Assembly: GCA_963660385.1 (NCBI GenBank)
Contig: CAVKWQ010000044.1
Location: forward strand, 1-12,878
DNA from: Avelusimicrobium sp963660385
GTDB lineage: Bacteria; Elusimicrobiota; Elusimicrobia; Elusimicrobiales; Elusimicrobiaceae
Direction: 5' to 3'
Length of the DNA stretch: 12,878 bases
Numbering within the stretch: the stretch's first letter is position 1; each line of letters opens with the position of its first letter. The position numbers were made by a program, and so were the translations under genes. Shown piece after piece: positions 1-5,673 of this stretch. A model generated the notes under the pieces. That model was not told the DNA's origin, searched no databases, and worked only from the letters and a program-made list of their open reading frames with translations.

Positions 1-13
1 TAAAATAAAAGTC

Positions 14-34
14 ATCCTGAATTTATTTCAGGAT
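14..34. repeat. REP-like palindrome in the 5' intergenic region
   Basis: Positions 14-21 (ATCCTGAA) and 27-34 (TTCAGGAT) form a perfect 8-bp inverted repeat around a 5-nt AT loop. On the minus strand the hairpin is followed by a T-rich run (complement of 1-10), so it could act as a weak terminator for a leftward transcript. The form resembles short dispersed intergenic palindromes found in many bacterial genomes. Whether this one is dispersed cannot be judged from a single copy. Confidence 0.5.
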
Positions 35-45
35 CTACTGATTGT

Positions 46-76
46 GTTGTTAGTTGTTTCTAGTGTTTTTAACAAC
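46..76. repeat. Spaced inverted repeat GTTGTTA / TAACAAC
   Basis: GTTGTTA at 46-52 is the reverse complement of TAACAAC at 70-76, separated by 17 nt. The spacing would suit a dimeric operator or a weak AT-rich hairpin. No protein partner can be named. It lies about 110 nt upstream of the first gene. Confidence 0.35.
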
Positions 77-103
77 CTATACGCTAGATTCTAAAAGTCC
101 ATC

Positions 104-143
104 GGGCCTAGGTCCAAAGGCCCAGCCTGCATTAGGTCCAAAG
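104..143. repeat. Inverted repeat plus 11-bp direct repeats upstream of the first gene
   Basis: GGGCCT (104-109) pairs with AGGCCC (118-123) across an 8-nt loop. The 11-mer TAGGTCCAAAG occurs at 109-119 and again at 133-143, a 24-bp period. The two patterns overlap. The function is unknown; a regulator-binding array or the remains of a small repeat element are the simplest options. The rest of 1-182 shows no coding region. Confidence 0.45.
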
Positions 144-161
144 ACTCTTTCGCCCTACCTT

Positions 162-176
162 TATATTTCTTAAACT
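162..176 (+). promoter_or_regulatory. Possible -10 region of the gene at 183 (weak)
   Basis: Two AT-rich candidates precede the start codon: TATATT at 162-167 and TAAACT at 171-176. If TAAACT is the -10, transcription would begin at about 183, on the start codon itself. If TATATT is used, the leader would be about 9 nt. Neither has a convincing -35 box. The same TAAACT hexamer is the best -10 candidate upstream of the gene at 2949. Confidence 0.25.
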
Positions 177-182
177 ATAAAT

Positions 183-1415
183 ATGAAAAACCTAATGTAT
201 GCTTTAATGATAGTCTCCCTCGGGACGACTATGTCCTTTGCCCAGAACGCGGGTAAAGAAATTGCCACCGGCGTCAAAGCCGCCGAAAAAGTGGCTGCCG
301 GGGTAGCCAAAAACGCCCCCAAAGTTGGTGTCAAAATTTCGCCAAAATTGAAAGCGCCGAAATTGCCTAAAATTTATGTACCCACTTTTAATGCTACGCC
401 GGCTTTGACGATTCAGGCCGTCAGCCGTGCACATACGCTAACAGTTGAAAAAGTCATTTTGAACCAAGTACACCAAGCCACCTTGGAAACCAGACAAGCC
501 TATACCTTGCTTAATACCTTAATGAAAGACCCGCTCTACTATCTGTCCAGCGAAGAAGGCCAACAAGCAGGGTTAGCCCTTATTGATAAAACCGTTACCA
601 ACAGAAGTTTGCGTACTTTCCTGCGCACCGATTTGCTGGCGCGTGATGCGCATATGTTGGTGGAAGATTTGGTAAATTACTATACCTTGTCCCACTCTCC
701 GGTTTTACACGAAACCTATTCTATGGCAAACTTACTCCATTTAGACGGGCAAGAAGCCTTTGTAGATACGGCCTTTGATTATTTGCTTACGCATCCGCAC
801 AAGGTAAACCTCAAACTGCGCCATATGATGCAAAGCCAGTTGGTAGCCAATGAAACCAAGGGCACTATCCAGCACTTTATCAATATGCCGGATCCGGCTG
901 GTGCCTCCGGGGCTGAAAAAACGGTCCTGCGCGGCGCCTTGGCCGATGCTTACACGCAATATGCACGCGGCGTACAAGGAGCCAAAAGTGCTGATAATAC
1001 CAAAGAAACCGTAGCGGTTTATGCCCGCACGCTGACCGATTTGCAAGAATTTGTAAAAGCCAACGGCCGCCTGCCCAAATGGAACACCGCGGACAGCAAC
1101 GAACTGATGCTCTATACCCGCACCGAAACCTTAATGCACGACGACCGCGCGAATCATTTTGAACCGGTTGAAAAATTAACGGCCCAAATCAAGGCGTTGT
1201 TTGCCGAGTACGCCCCGGTGTATCCGTCCGAACAGGAAACCTTGAAGCAGTTAAAAACCTTTATGGGCAAGAGCCACCGCTTCCCGCAGGCCCGCCCGGG
1301 CAATCCCGGCGTGTCCGAAGAAGAAGCCAATTTGAACGAAGCCGTAATGTATTGGCTGATTAAAGGGAACAGCCCCTTCCAATCGGCAATGAACGAAATG
1401 CTAAAAGGTTTGTAA
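183..1415 (+). CDS. Exported protein of unknown function with two degenerate C-terminal repeats
   Basis: The 410-aa product starts with a Sec signal peptide (hydrophobic residues 5-16, likely cleavage after Ala20 in SFA-Q). An Ala/Lys-rich stretch (22-45) and a Lys/Pro-rich linker (about 46-66) follow, then a mostly helical body. Two C-terminal segments, about 283-318 and 353-391, share the pattern L-x2-L-x2-F, then G/H-R-L/F-P, then an acidic E/L helix (GRLP at 295-298, HRFP at 365-368). This is loosely reminiscent of helicase-associated (HA) repeats, but no helicase is present and the similarity is by eye only. I do not recognise the family. No Shine-Dalgarno sequence precedes the ATG. The start is chosen because it gives the signal peptide; there is no in-frame ATG upstream in the window. 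The gene is monocistronic, ending just before a terminator, and convergent with greA. Confidence 0.8.
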   Translation: MKNLMYALMIVSLGTTMSFAQNAGKEIATGVKAAEKVAAGVAKNAPKVGVKISPKLKAPKLPKIYVPTFNATPALTIQAVSRAHTLTVEKVILNQVHQATLETRQAYTLLNTLMKDPLYYLSSEEGQQAGLALIDKTVTNRSLRTFLRTDLLARDAHMLVEDLVNYYTLSHSPVLHETYSMANLLHLDGQEAFVDTAFDYLLTHPHKVNLKLRHMMQSQLVANETKGTIQHFINMPDPAGASGAEKTVLRGALADAYTQYARGVQGAKSADNTKETVAVYARTLTDLQEFVKANGRLPKWNTADSNELMLYTRTETLMHDDRANHFEPVEKLTAQIKALFAEYAPVYPSEQETLKQLKTFMGKSHRFPQARPGNPGVSEEEANLNEAVMYWLIKGNSPFQSAMNEMLKGL

Positions 1416-1422
1416 TTCTCCT

Positions 1423-1452
1423 CCCCCGGCCCTAAAACCGGGGGTTCTTTTT
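1423..1452 (+). terminator. Rho-independent terminator of the first gene
   Basis: CCCCCGG (1423-1429) pairs with CCGGGGG (1438-1444) around an 8-nt loop and is followed by a T-rich tract (1445-1452). It starts 8 nt after the TAA stop at 1413-1415. Confidence 0.85.
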
Positions 1453-1460
1453 GCCTGTGA

Positions 1461-1497
1461 AAAAGCCGCCCAAGGGTCTTTCTCCTCGGGCGGCTTT
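1461..1497 (-). terminator. greA: Rho-independent terminator of greA
   Basis: AAAGCCGCCC (1462-1471) pairs with GGGCGGCTTT (1488-1497) over a 16-nt loop. Read on the minus strand, the G+C stem is followed by a T run (complement of 1464-1461), the arrangement expected for greA, which ends at 1520. The flanking A and T runs are symmetric, so it may also back up the terminator at 1423 from the other direction. Confidence 0.8.
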
Positions 1498-1519
1498 ATT
1501 ATCCATTAGGTAAGAAATA

Positions 1520-1993
1520 TTATTTGTATTCCAGTTTTACCAATTTGTATTTTTTCGGTCCGCGCGGCAAAATGGCTTCAAAGGTTTCCCCTTCTTTTTT
1601 GCCCAACACTCCGTTGGCCAAGGGCGACTTAACGGACAAAAGGCCCTTTTCCGGGTTGGATTCCATAGAGCCTACCAGCGTATAGGTAAATTCAATACCG
1701 GCCGCTTCGTCGCGGATAGTTACCGTGGCGCCAATGCGGGCTTCGCTTTTATCCACGGTCAAATCGTCCGTAATTTGGGCATTGCGCAAACGCATTTCCA
1801 ACTCTTGGATGCGGATCAGCGTTTCAGCCTGCTTTTCCTTGGCGGCGTGGTATTCGGCGTTTTCCTTCAAGTCCCCCTGCGCGGCGGCTTCCCCGATTTC
1901 GTTGGAAAGTTCCGCCTTTAAATTCTTCAAATCTTTCAGTTCATTAACCAAAGCCTCATATTTCTTGCGGCTTACATAAAATGCTTCTTCCAT
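1520..1993 (-). CDS. greA: Transcription elongation factor GreA
   Basis: The 157-aa length is standard for GreA. The factor enters the RNA polymerase secondary channel and stimulates cleavage of the 3' end of backtracked transcripts. Residues about 1-75 form the antiparallel coiled coil. Its tip carries GDLKENAEYHAAKE (40-53), with Asp41 and Glu44 at the positions known to hold the catalytic metal in GreA. Residues about 80-157 form the FKBP-like C-terminal domain, with the family's usual GxxF..LPRGPKKYKLV ending. A strong AAGGAG lies 8 nt upstream of the ATG (complement of 2002-2007), fixing the start. It is transcribed alone from a promoter at 2024-2052, divergent from the protease gene, with a dedicated terminator. 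GreB is an alternative paralogue, but the length and the D-L-K-E-N-A-E-Y motif favour GreA. Confidence 0.97.
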   Translation of the reverse strand: MEEAFYVSRKKYEALVNELKDLKNLKAELSNEIGEAAAQGDLKENAEYHAAKEKQAETLIRIQELEMRLRNAQITDDLTVDKSEARIGATVTIRDEAAGIEFTYTLVGSMESNPEKGLLSVKSPLANGVLGKKEGETFEAILPRGPKKYKLVKLEYK

Positions 1994-2023
1994 AGTATAA
2001 ACTCCTTAACAGACGTCCCTATT

Positions 2024-2052
2024 AGTGTACTATTTATCCAGTTGGTTTTCAA
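2024..2052 (-). promoter_or_regulatory. greA: greA promoter (-35 TTGAAA, 17-nt spacer, -10 TACACT)
   Basis: On the minus strand, TTGAAA (complement of 2047-2052) and TACACT (complement of 2024-2029) are separated by exactly 17 nt. The implied start is near 2017, giving a leader of about 24 nt that holds the AAGGAG ribosome-binding site. The region abuts the divergent protease promoter. Confidence 0.65.
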
Positions 2053-2069
2053 CCTTGCCCGCATTTTCT

Positions 2070-2078
2070 TGCTATAAT
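2070..2078 (+). promoter_or_regulatory. Extended -10 promoter of the protease gene (TGCTATAAT)
   Basis: A perfect TATAAT (2073-2078) is preceded by TG at 2070-2071, making a consensus extended -10 that can work without a -35 box; none is convincing at the expected spacing. With the last T as -7, position +1 falls on 2085, the A of the protease start codon. Confidence 0.7.
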
Positions 2079-2084
2079 AAAATT

Positions 2085-2846
2085 ATGAGGAACGCCCTGC
2101 TTGCTCTACTTTTTCTGGTTCTCTTCGGGCTGCCGGCCCGGGCACAAAACGACCACGTCCGCATTGCCGAGCAAAACGCCCCGGCGATTGTCGCCGTCAA
2201 CGTCATTAAGGCGGACGGCTCCACCTTTACGGGCACGGGCTTTGTCCTTACGCCGGACGGCCTGGTGGCTACCACCCGCCACGTTACCAAAGATGCCCTT
2301 TATATCAATTTAACCTTTAATACCGGGGCCGTATCGGGCGAAGCCGTCCCTGTTGCGCAAGCGGGCAATGTGGATTTGGCCCTTTTGCAAATCCACGCCA
2401 AAAATTTACCACACGTTACCGTCGTACCGTCGGACGATGTACTGCCCGGGCAAACCATTACGGTAATCGGCAACCCGCGCCGTCTGCAAAACACCATTTC
2501 TTCGGGCCTTATCAGCCAAATCCGCAAAAAGGCCGACGGCGTACTCTGGCACCAAATCAGCGCGCCGATTTCCCCCAGTTCCAGCGGAAGCCCCGTTTTT
2601 GACCACAACGGTAATGTAATTTCCGTCGTCTTCGGCAGTTACAAGGGCGAAGGCAACCAAAACTTAAATTTTTCCGTGCCGTCCAATTATCTTATCCAAC
2701 TGGTAAAGGCCGCCGGGCTAACCCTTCCGCCGTCCGCCGAAGAAGAAGCCGCCCAAACCGCCACACCCGTGCAAACGGACAATCCCGTATGGGCGCACCT
2801 CAAAAAGTCGTGGTCCATTTTAATGCGCCTTATCCACGCAAAATAG
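2085..2846 (+). CDS. Exported trypsin-like (HtrA-type) serine protease without a PDZ domain
   Basis: The 253-aa product has a signal peptide (hydrophobic 4-16, cleavage likely after Ala20 in ARA-Q) and a chymotrypsin-fold protease domain (about 25-212). The catalytic triad is visible: His66 in TTRHV, Asp97 in NVDLALL and Ser167 in SSSGSP, the equivalent of the GNSGGP motif of HtrA/DegP. There is no PDZ domain, and DegP-type proteins are much longer. After a Glu/Ala-rich linker (about 216-232) the last 20 or so residues form a basic, Trp- and Leu-containing segment that could be an amphipathic membrane-binding helix. It probably acts in the periplasm on misfolded or specific exported proteins. 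A longer reading from GTG at 2025 is possible but would precede the promoter. The ATG at 2085 gives a clean signal peptide, lacks any ribosome-binding site and coincides with the predicted transcription start. Confidence 0.88.
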   Translation: MRNALLALLFLVLFGLPARAQNDHVRIAEQNAPAIVAVNVIKADGSTFTGTGFVLTPDGLVATTRHVTKDALYINLTFNTGAVSGEAVPVAQAGNVDLALLQIHAKNLPHVTVVPSDDVLPGQTITVIGNPRRLQNTISSGLISQIRKKADGVLWHQISAPISPSSSGSPVFDHNGNVISVVFGSYKGEGNQNLNFSVPSNYLIQLVKAAGLTLPPSAEEEAAQTATPVQTDNPVWAHLKKSWSILMRLIHAK

Positions 2847-2849
2847 CCC

Positions 2850-2878
2850 TTGAAAAAATCCCGTCAAACGGGTAAACT
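2850..2878 (+). promoter_or_regulatory. Promoter of the gene at 2949 (-35 TTGAAA, 17-nt spacer, -10 TAAACT)
   Basis: TTGAAA at 2850-2855 and TAAACT at 2873-2878 are 17 nt apart. The predicted start near 2885 gives a leader of about 64 nt. The spacer contains a small palindrome, CCCGT-CAA-ACGGG (2861-2873). The promoter lies right after the protease stop codon, and no convincing terminator separates the two genes, so readthrough from the protease gene is also possible. Confidence 0.55.
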
Positions 2879-2889
2879 ATTGGTAAGAA

Positions 2890-2923
2890 CCGGCAAAGGC
2901 GCGTTCTGCGCGGCCCAAACCGG
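2890..2923 (+). promoter_or_regulatory. Imperfect nested inverted repeat in the 5' leader
   Basis: Within the leader of the gene at 2949, CCGG (2890-2893) can pair with CCGG (2920-2923), and inside it CGCG (2900-2903) with CGCG (2909-2912) around TTCTG. The CAAA sequences on the two sides remain unpaired, making an internal loop. It looks like a short stem-loop 5' of the ribosome-binding site. A regulatory or mRNA-stabilising role is inferred only. Confidence 0.35.
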
Positions 2924-2938
2924 GATATTATTATTTAT

Positions 2939-2942
2939 GGAG
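2939..2942 (+). promoter_or_regulatory. Ribosome-binding site deciding the start at 2949
   Basis: GGAG lies 6 nt upstream of the ATG at 2949. It overlaps another in-frame ATG at 2937, which has no such site, so 2949 is preferred. The chosen start also places a Lys-Lys n-region directly before the hydrophobic segment. Confidence 0.65.
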
Positions 2943-2948
2943 CCAGTT

Positions 2949-4946
2949 ATGAAAAAAACCATTGGCAAAATCATATTGCTTATCGTGTGTGTTGCGGTTA
3001 TCGTGTTTTTACTGTTACCCTTTTTAGAAACTACCGCCCCCGCTCCGGCCAACGCCCAAGCCTCCGCCGCCGCGCAAAAAGCCACCCCGCAAATTTTTAC
3101 GTCTAACCCCTTAACCGCGCTGGTACAACGTATGGCGCGTTTGCTCCGCCGCACTAACGCCCGGCAAAAGGCCCAAGTTGCCCAAAAGAGCGGCGATAAC
3201 AAGGCCGCCCAGCCCGAGCAAATAGCCGACGCCCGCGCCGCCCTTAAAAAAGCCCCCGCTAACCAAGAAACGCCTGACGGCGTGGCCACCTCCGGCCGCT
3301 ACAATTACGGCAACGCCTCTATGCAAACCGAAGACGGCGACTGGGTGCTTATCCGCCAAACCGCCCCCGAGGGGATGGAACCGGGTATGCACGAAATTAA
3401 CACGCAGGAAAACGCCTACGACCGCTATGTCCGCCAAGAGCGCGCCGCGCGCTTTACCCCGGCGGCCAACTCCGCCAGCAAGGAAACCCAAGTGCCTGAT
3501 TCCAAATTGGCGCGCCTGTTTAGCCCGATTACCAAATTTTTTGGCTTTAACGATGCCAAACAAACCTCCGCCAACCCCGATATTTGGCAGGACGAAAGCG
3601 AAGCGGCTCTGCTGGCTTCGTCTGATAAAATTGCCCGCGGAAACGGCGGGAAATACGCCCCCGGTTTTGCACGCGCGCAAATGGCGGATTTTGAAGGACC
3701 CGCTTCCGGCGCCGCCAGCGGTCCTGCTCCTCAACCCACGCAAAACGATATGATTCGCGCGATTTCGTTTTTAATGCCGGACGAAGCCTTAGCCAAACTG
3801 GCAGACGATACGGCGGACGCACTGTATCCAAACCCCAAAACGCCGGATGAAAAGGAACAAAAAGCCCAATTTATTAAGGATTTCTACGCCAAACACAAGG
3901 ACGAAATTATCGCCCAAGTAAATGACCTTATTGCCGCCGATGCCGAGGGCAAACAACCCGTGGACCAAGTGGCACGCATTATTAATGCCCCCGGTTGTGA
4001 TGACCGTTCCCCGGCCCCAGCCGCCGTACAAACTTCGTGCGACTTAGATCCCAGCCCGCAAAAAACGGCCCAGCAGGTAGCCGATGCCCGCGCGCAAAAC
4101 GCCCAAAACTTCTACCAAGAGACGGGCTTTGCACTACCGCCTTTGCCGGTTACTTTTGTGGCGGGCCAAGTAAATGCCGAAGCGGACTCTTACCCGGCCA
4201 CGCCCTCGGATAACCAACAGGACCAGTCCTTGCAGGAGCAAACCAAGGAAATTTACGCCTTTATGGTTAAAAACAACCAATGCGGCGAGGGCAACTGCTT
4301 TTGGGTAGCCAACAGCGTGCAGAACACCCAGGATTTAACGAACATCGTCCAAGCCGCCAATTTGACGTTCAAAGGCGACCCGCTAGGCAAATACAACCAA
4401 ATCAAACAGCAATTTATTGAAGCCAAAATACAAGAAATGGGTGCTAATGCCGATGAGCGCGAAATCAAGGCTCTGCAACAGCAGGTCCAGCGCGCCGCTC
4501 CGCCCTACATCGTGTACTCGGATAAGGACCTTGTACAAGTGCAGGAAAAGAACCGCCAAGCATCCAGCGAAGCCGTCAACAAAGGCTTACCGCCCAAAGA
4601 CCTTAGCGTAATGTACATTACGTCCGCCGCCGACGGGCAAGCCGTCAGCCAAGTGCTGGGCTCGTCCGACCTGCCGCCCTATTTCGGGTACAATGCAAGC
4701 GGTGATATTTTGGAAAAGGGAACCGTGGCGGAGTCTTCCTCCGAACTGACGGGCGACCTAATCCGCGCCGTTAAATTCGGCAAAGGGGTCCTCCAACAAA
4801 TGAGCAAGGAAACCTCGCAGGAGATTTTGGAGCCCGCCGTCAGCGCCGCCGCACAGGAAATGCGCGAAGCCGCAGAAAAGCAAAAAAAGGACTTCAACCA
4901 AAAAAGCGCCGCCCGGGCCAGCCAAACGCGCTCCGGCCGCAAATAA
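2949..4946 (+). CDS. Large membrane-anchored or exported protein of unknown function, Ala/Gln-rich
   Basis: The 665-aa product opens with MKK and a long hydrophobic segment (about 5-26), either an uncleaved anchor or a signal peptide (ANA-Q near 37-40 could be a cleavage site). A low-complexity Ala/Gln/Pro/Lys stretch follows to about 110, then a mixed, mainly helical region. Four periplasm-side cysteines (Cys350, Cys364, Cys445, Cys450) come in two close pairs, suggesting two disulfides. Around 525-600 a segment with alternating strands and LPPYFGYNASGD recalls the cis-Pro side of thioredoxin-like folds, but this is a faint resemblance. The C-terminus (about 605-665) is a charged helix ending in basic residues. 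I do not recognise the family. It has its own promoter and a strong terminator, so it is probably monocistronic. Long antisense open frames here reflect the biased composition. Confidence 0.8.
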   Translation: MKKTIGKIILLIVCVAVIVFLLLPFLETTAPAPANAQASAAAQKATPQIFTSNPLTALVQRMARLLRRTNARQKAQVAQKSGDNKAAQPEQIADARAALKKAPANQETPDGVATSGRYNYGNASMQTEDGDWVLIRQTAPEGMEPGMHEINTQENAYDRYVRQERAARFTPAANSASKETQVPDSKLARLFSPITKFFGFNDAKQTSANPDIWQDESEAALLASSDKIARGNGGKYAPGFARAQMADFEGPASGAASGPAPQPTQNDMIRAISFLMPDEALAKLADDTADALYPNPKTPDEKEQKAQFIKDFYAKHKDEIIAQVNDLIAADAEGKQPVDQVARIINAPGCDDRSPAPAAVQTSCDLDPSPQKTAQQVADARAQNAQNFYQETGFALPPLPVTFVAGQVNAEADSYPATPSDNQQDQSLQEQTKEIYAFMVKNNQCGEGNCFWVANSVQNTQDLTNIVQAANLTFKGDPLGKYNQIKQQFIEAKIQEMGANADEREIKALQQQVQRAAPPYIVYSDKDLVQVQEKNRQASSEAVNKGLPPKDLSVMYITSAADGQAVSQVLGSSDLPPYFGYNASGDILEKGTVAESSSELTGDLIRAVKFGKGVLQQMSKETSQEILEPAVSAAAQEMREAAEKQKKDFNQKSAARASQTRSGRK

Positions 4947-4954
4947 CCACTCTT

Positions 4955-4986
4955 AAAAAGCCCCCTTTTTTACCGGGGGCTTTTTT
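4955..4986 (+). terminator. Strong Rho-independent terminator after the gene at 2949
   Basis: AAAAAGCCCCC (4955-4965) pairs with GGGGGC plus Ts (4975-4985) around a 9-nt loop, and the T tract continues to 4986. It starts 8 nt after the TAA stop and separates this gene from the operon at 5104. Confidence 0.88.
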
Positions 4987-5012
4987 ATTTGCCTTTGTTT
5001 AGCGGATTTTGG

Positions 5013-5041
5013 TTTATTTTCCCATAAAAAACGGGTATAAT
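5013..5041 (+). promoter_or_regulatory. Promoter of the six-gene envelope operon (-10 TATAAT)
   Basis: TATAAT at 5036-5041 matches consensus. TTTATT at 5013-5018 sits 17 nt upstream as a weak -35. The predicted start is near 5048, giving a leader of about 56 nt that contains a hairpin and a good ribosome-binding site. No other promoter this good was seen inside the operon. Confidence 0.6.
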
Positions 5042-5062
5042 TTGTTATATTGGTTTCACGCG

Positions 5063-5078
5063 CGCCCGTACGCGGGCG
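5063..5078 (+). promoter_or_regulatory. Leader hairpin with a UACG loop
   Basis: CGCCCG (5063-5068) and CGGGCG (5073-5078) form a perfect 6-bp, all-G+C stem closing the tetraloop TACG, a UNCG-type loop. It lies about 15 nt after the predicted transcription start and 12 nt before the ribosome-binding site, with no T tract, so it is not a terminator. A 5' stabilising stem or a protein-binding site is possible. Confidence 0.5.
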
Positions 5079-5090
5079 AACTTATTTATC

Positions 5091-5095
5091 AGGAG
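5091..5095 (+). promoter_or_regulatory. Ribosome-binding site of the lipoprotein gene
   Basis: AGGAG lies 8 nt before the ATG at 5104. It rules out the longer in-frame reading from 5050, which would put extra residues in front of the lipoprotein signal. Confidence 0.75.
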
Positions 5096-5103
5096 CCCGA
5101 TTT

Positions 5104-5664
5104 ATGAAAAAATTAGTAAGTCTTTTGCTCATCTGCTGTGTAGCCTTTGCCGTGGCCGGATGCCGCCACAAAAAAGAATCCCCCTATAACCGCACCGACG
5201 ACAAACAAGATTACGAACGCTTGCTCAATACGCACGTTTTTGCGGCTTGCCAAAATATTATGAAGCCCTACGCCCTTTACTCGCTGGCTACGCTTAACAA
5301 ACGCCCCACGGAAAAAGACCCGTATTACAAAATTACCTTTGTAAACGGCCCGTGCAAGGGTAAAGTATTATTTACCAAGGACGTTATTTTAAAAACCGAA
5401 CCGCTGGAAGGCGGCGCCGTTACCAAGGGTACGGTAGTCTTGCGCAACTATTGGAACCCGTCCGCCCCGTACGACCAGGAAAAAACGGACCGCTGGCACA
5501 AGGCCGTCGTCAGCAGTACGGCCCGTATGGATAAAGGCATTATTGATTTGGAATTTCCGCGCGACAAGAACGACTTTATGCCCGCGCGCGAAGGGGCATA
5601 CTTGCACAATGTGCGCTTTATCACGCAGCCCGAAATTAAAGACGTCCGCACTTTCTTATTTTAG
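5104..5664 (+). CDS. Lipoprotein of unknown function, first gene of the envelope operon
   Basis: The 186-aa precursor has a lipoprotein signal: MKK, a hydrophobic core, and lipobox V-A-G-C with the lipidated Cys at position 20. The residues after it (Arg-His-Lys-Lys) are not the Asp that commonly retains lipoproteins at the inner membrane of proteobacteria, so an outer-membrane site is plausible. The mature part has two further cysteines (Cys49 and Cys84) that could form a disulfide, and a strand-rich body from about 72 to the end, including NGPCKGKVLFTKDVI. I do not recognise a domain. It is promoter-proximal, and its stop lies 9 nt before the next start, so it is very probably co-expressed with the barrel protein that follows. 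Confidence 0.85.
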   Translation: MKKLVSLLLICCVAFAVAGCRHKKESPYNRTDDKQDYERLLNTHVFAACQNIMKPYALYSLATLNKRPTEKDPYYKITFVNGPCKGKVLFTKDVILKTEPLEGGAVTKGTVVLRNYWNPSAPYDQEKTDRWHKAVVSSTARMDKGIIDLEFPRDKNDFMPAREGAYLHNVRFITQPEIKDVRTFLF

Positions 5665-5673
5665 AGGATAACT

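Noticed and set aside
54..83. Promoter from TTGTTT (54-59) and TATACG (78-83)
   Set aside because: Weak matches to both boxes and about 100 nt from the first gene, inside repeat-rich DNA; not better than chance.
2025..2084. Longer protease reading from GTG at 2025
   Set aside because: It would place the start upstream of the perfect extended -10 and bury the signal peptide behind 20 extra residues; the ATG at 2085 fits better.
2861..2873. Small hairpin CCCGT-CAA-ACGGG after the protease gene, considered as a terminator
   Set aside because: The stem is only 5 bp and no T tract follows on the + strand. The minus-strand side has a T run, but no minus-strand gene ends there.
2850..2948. Longer start (TTG at 2850) for the large protein
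   Set aside because: No ribosome-binding site, and the TTG is better explained as the -35 box of the promoter. The ATG at 2949 has GGAG at the right distance.
3111..3743. 210-aa antisense open frame inside the large protein gene
   Set aside because: No ribosome-binding site or recognisable features. It is a shadow of the Ala/Gln/Pro-rich coding sequence, like the other long antisense frames.
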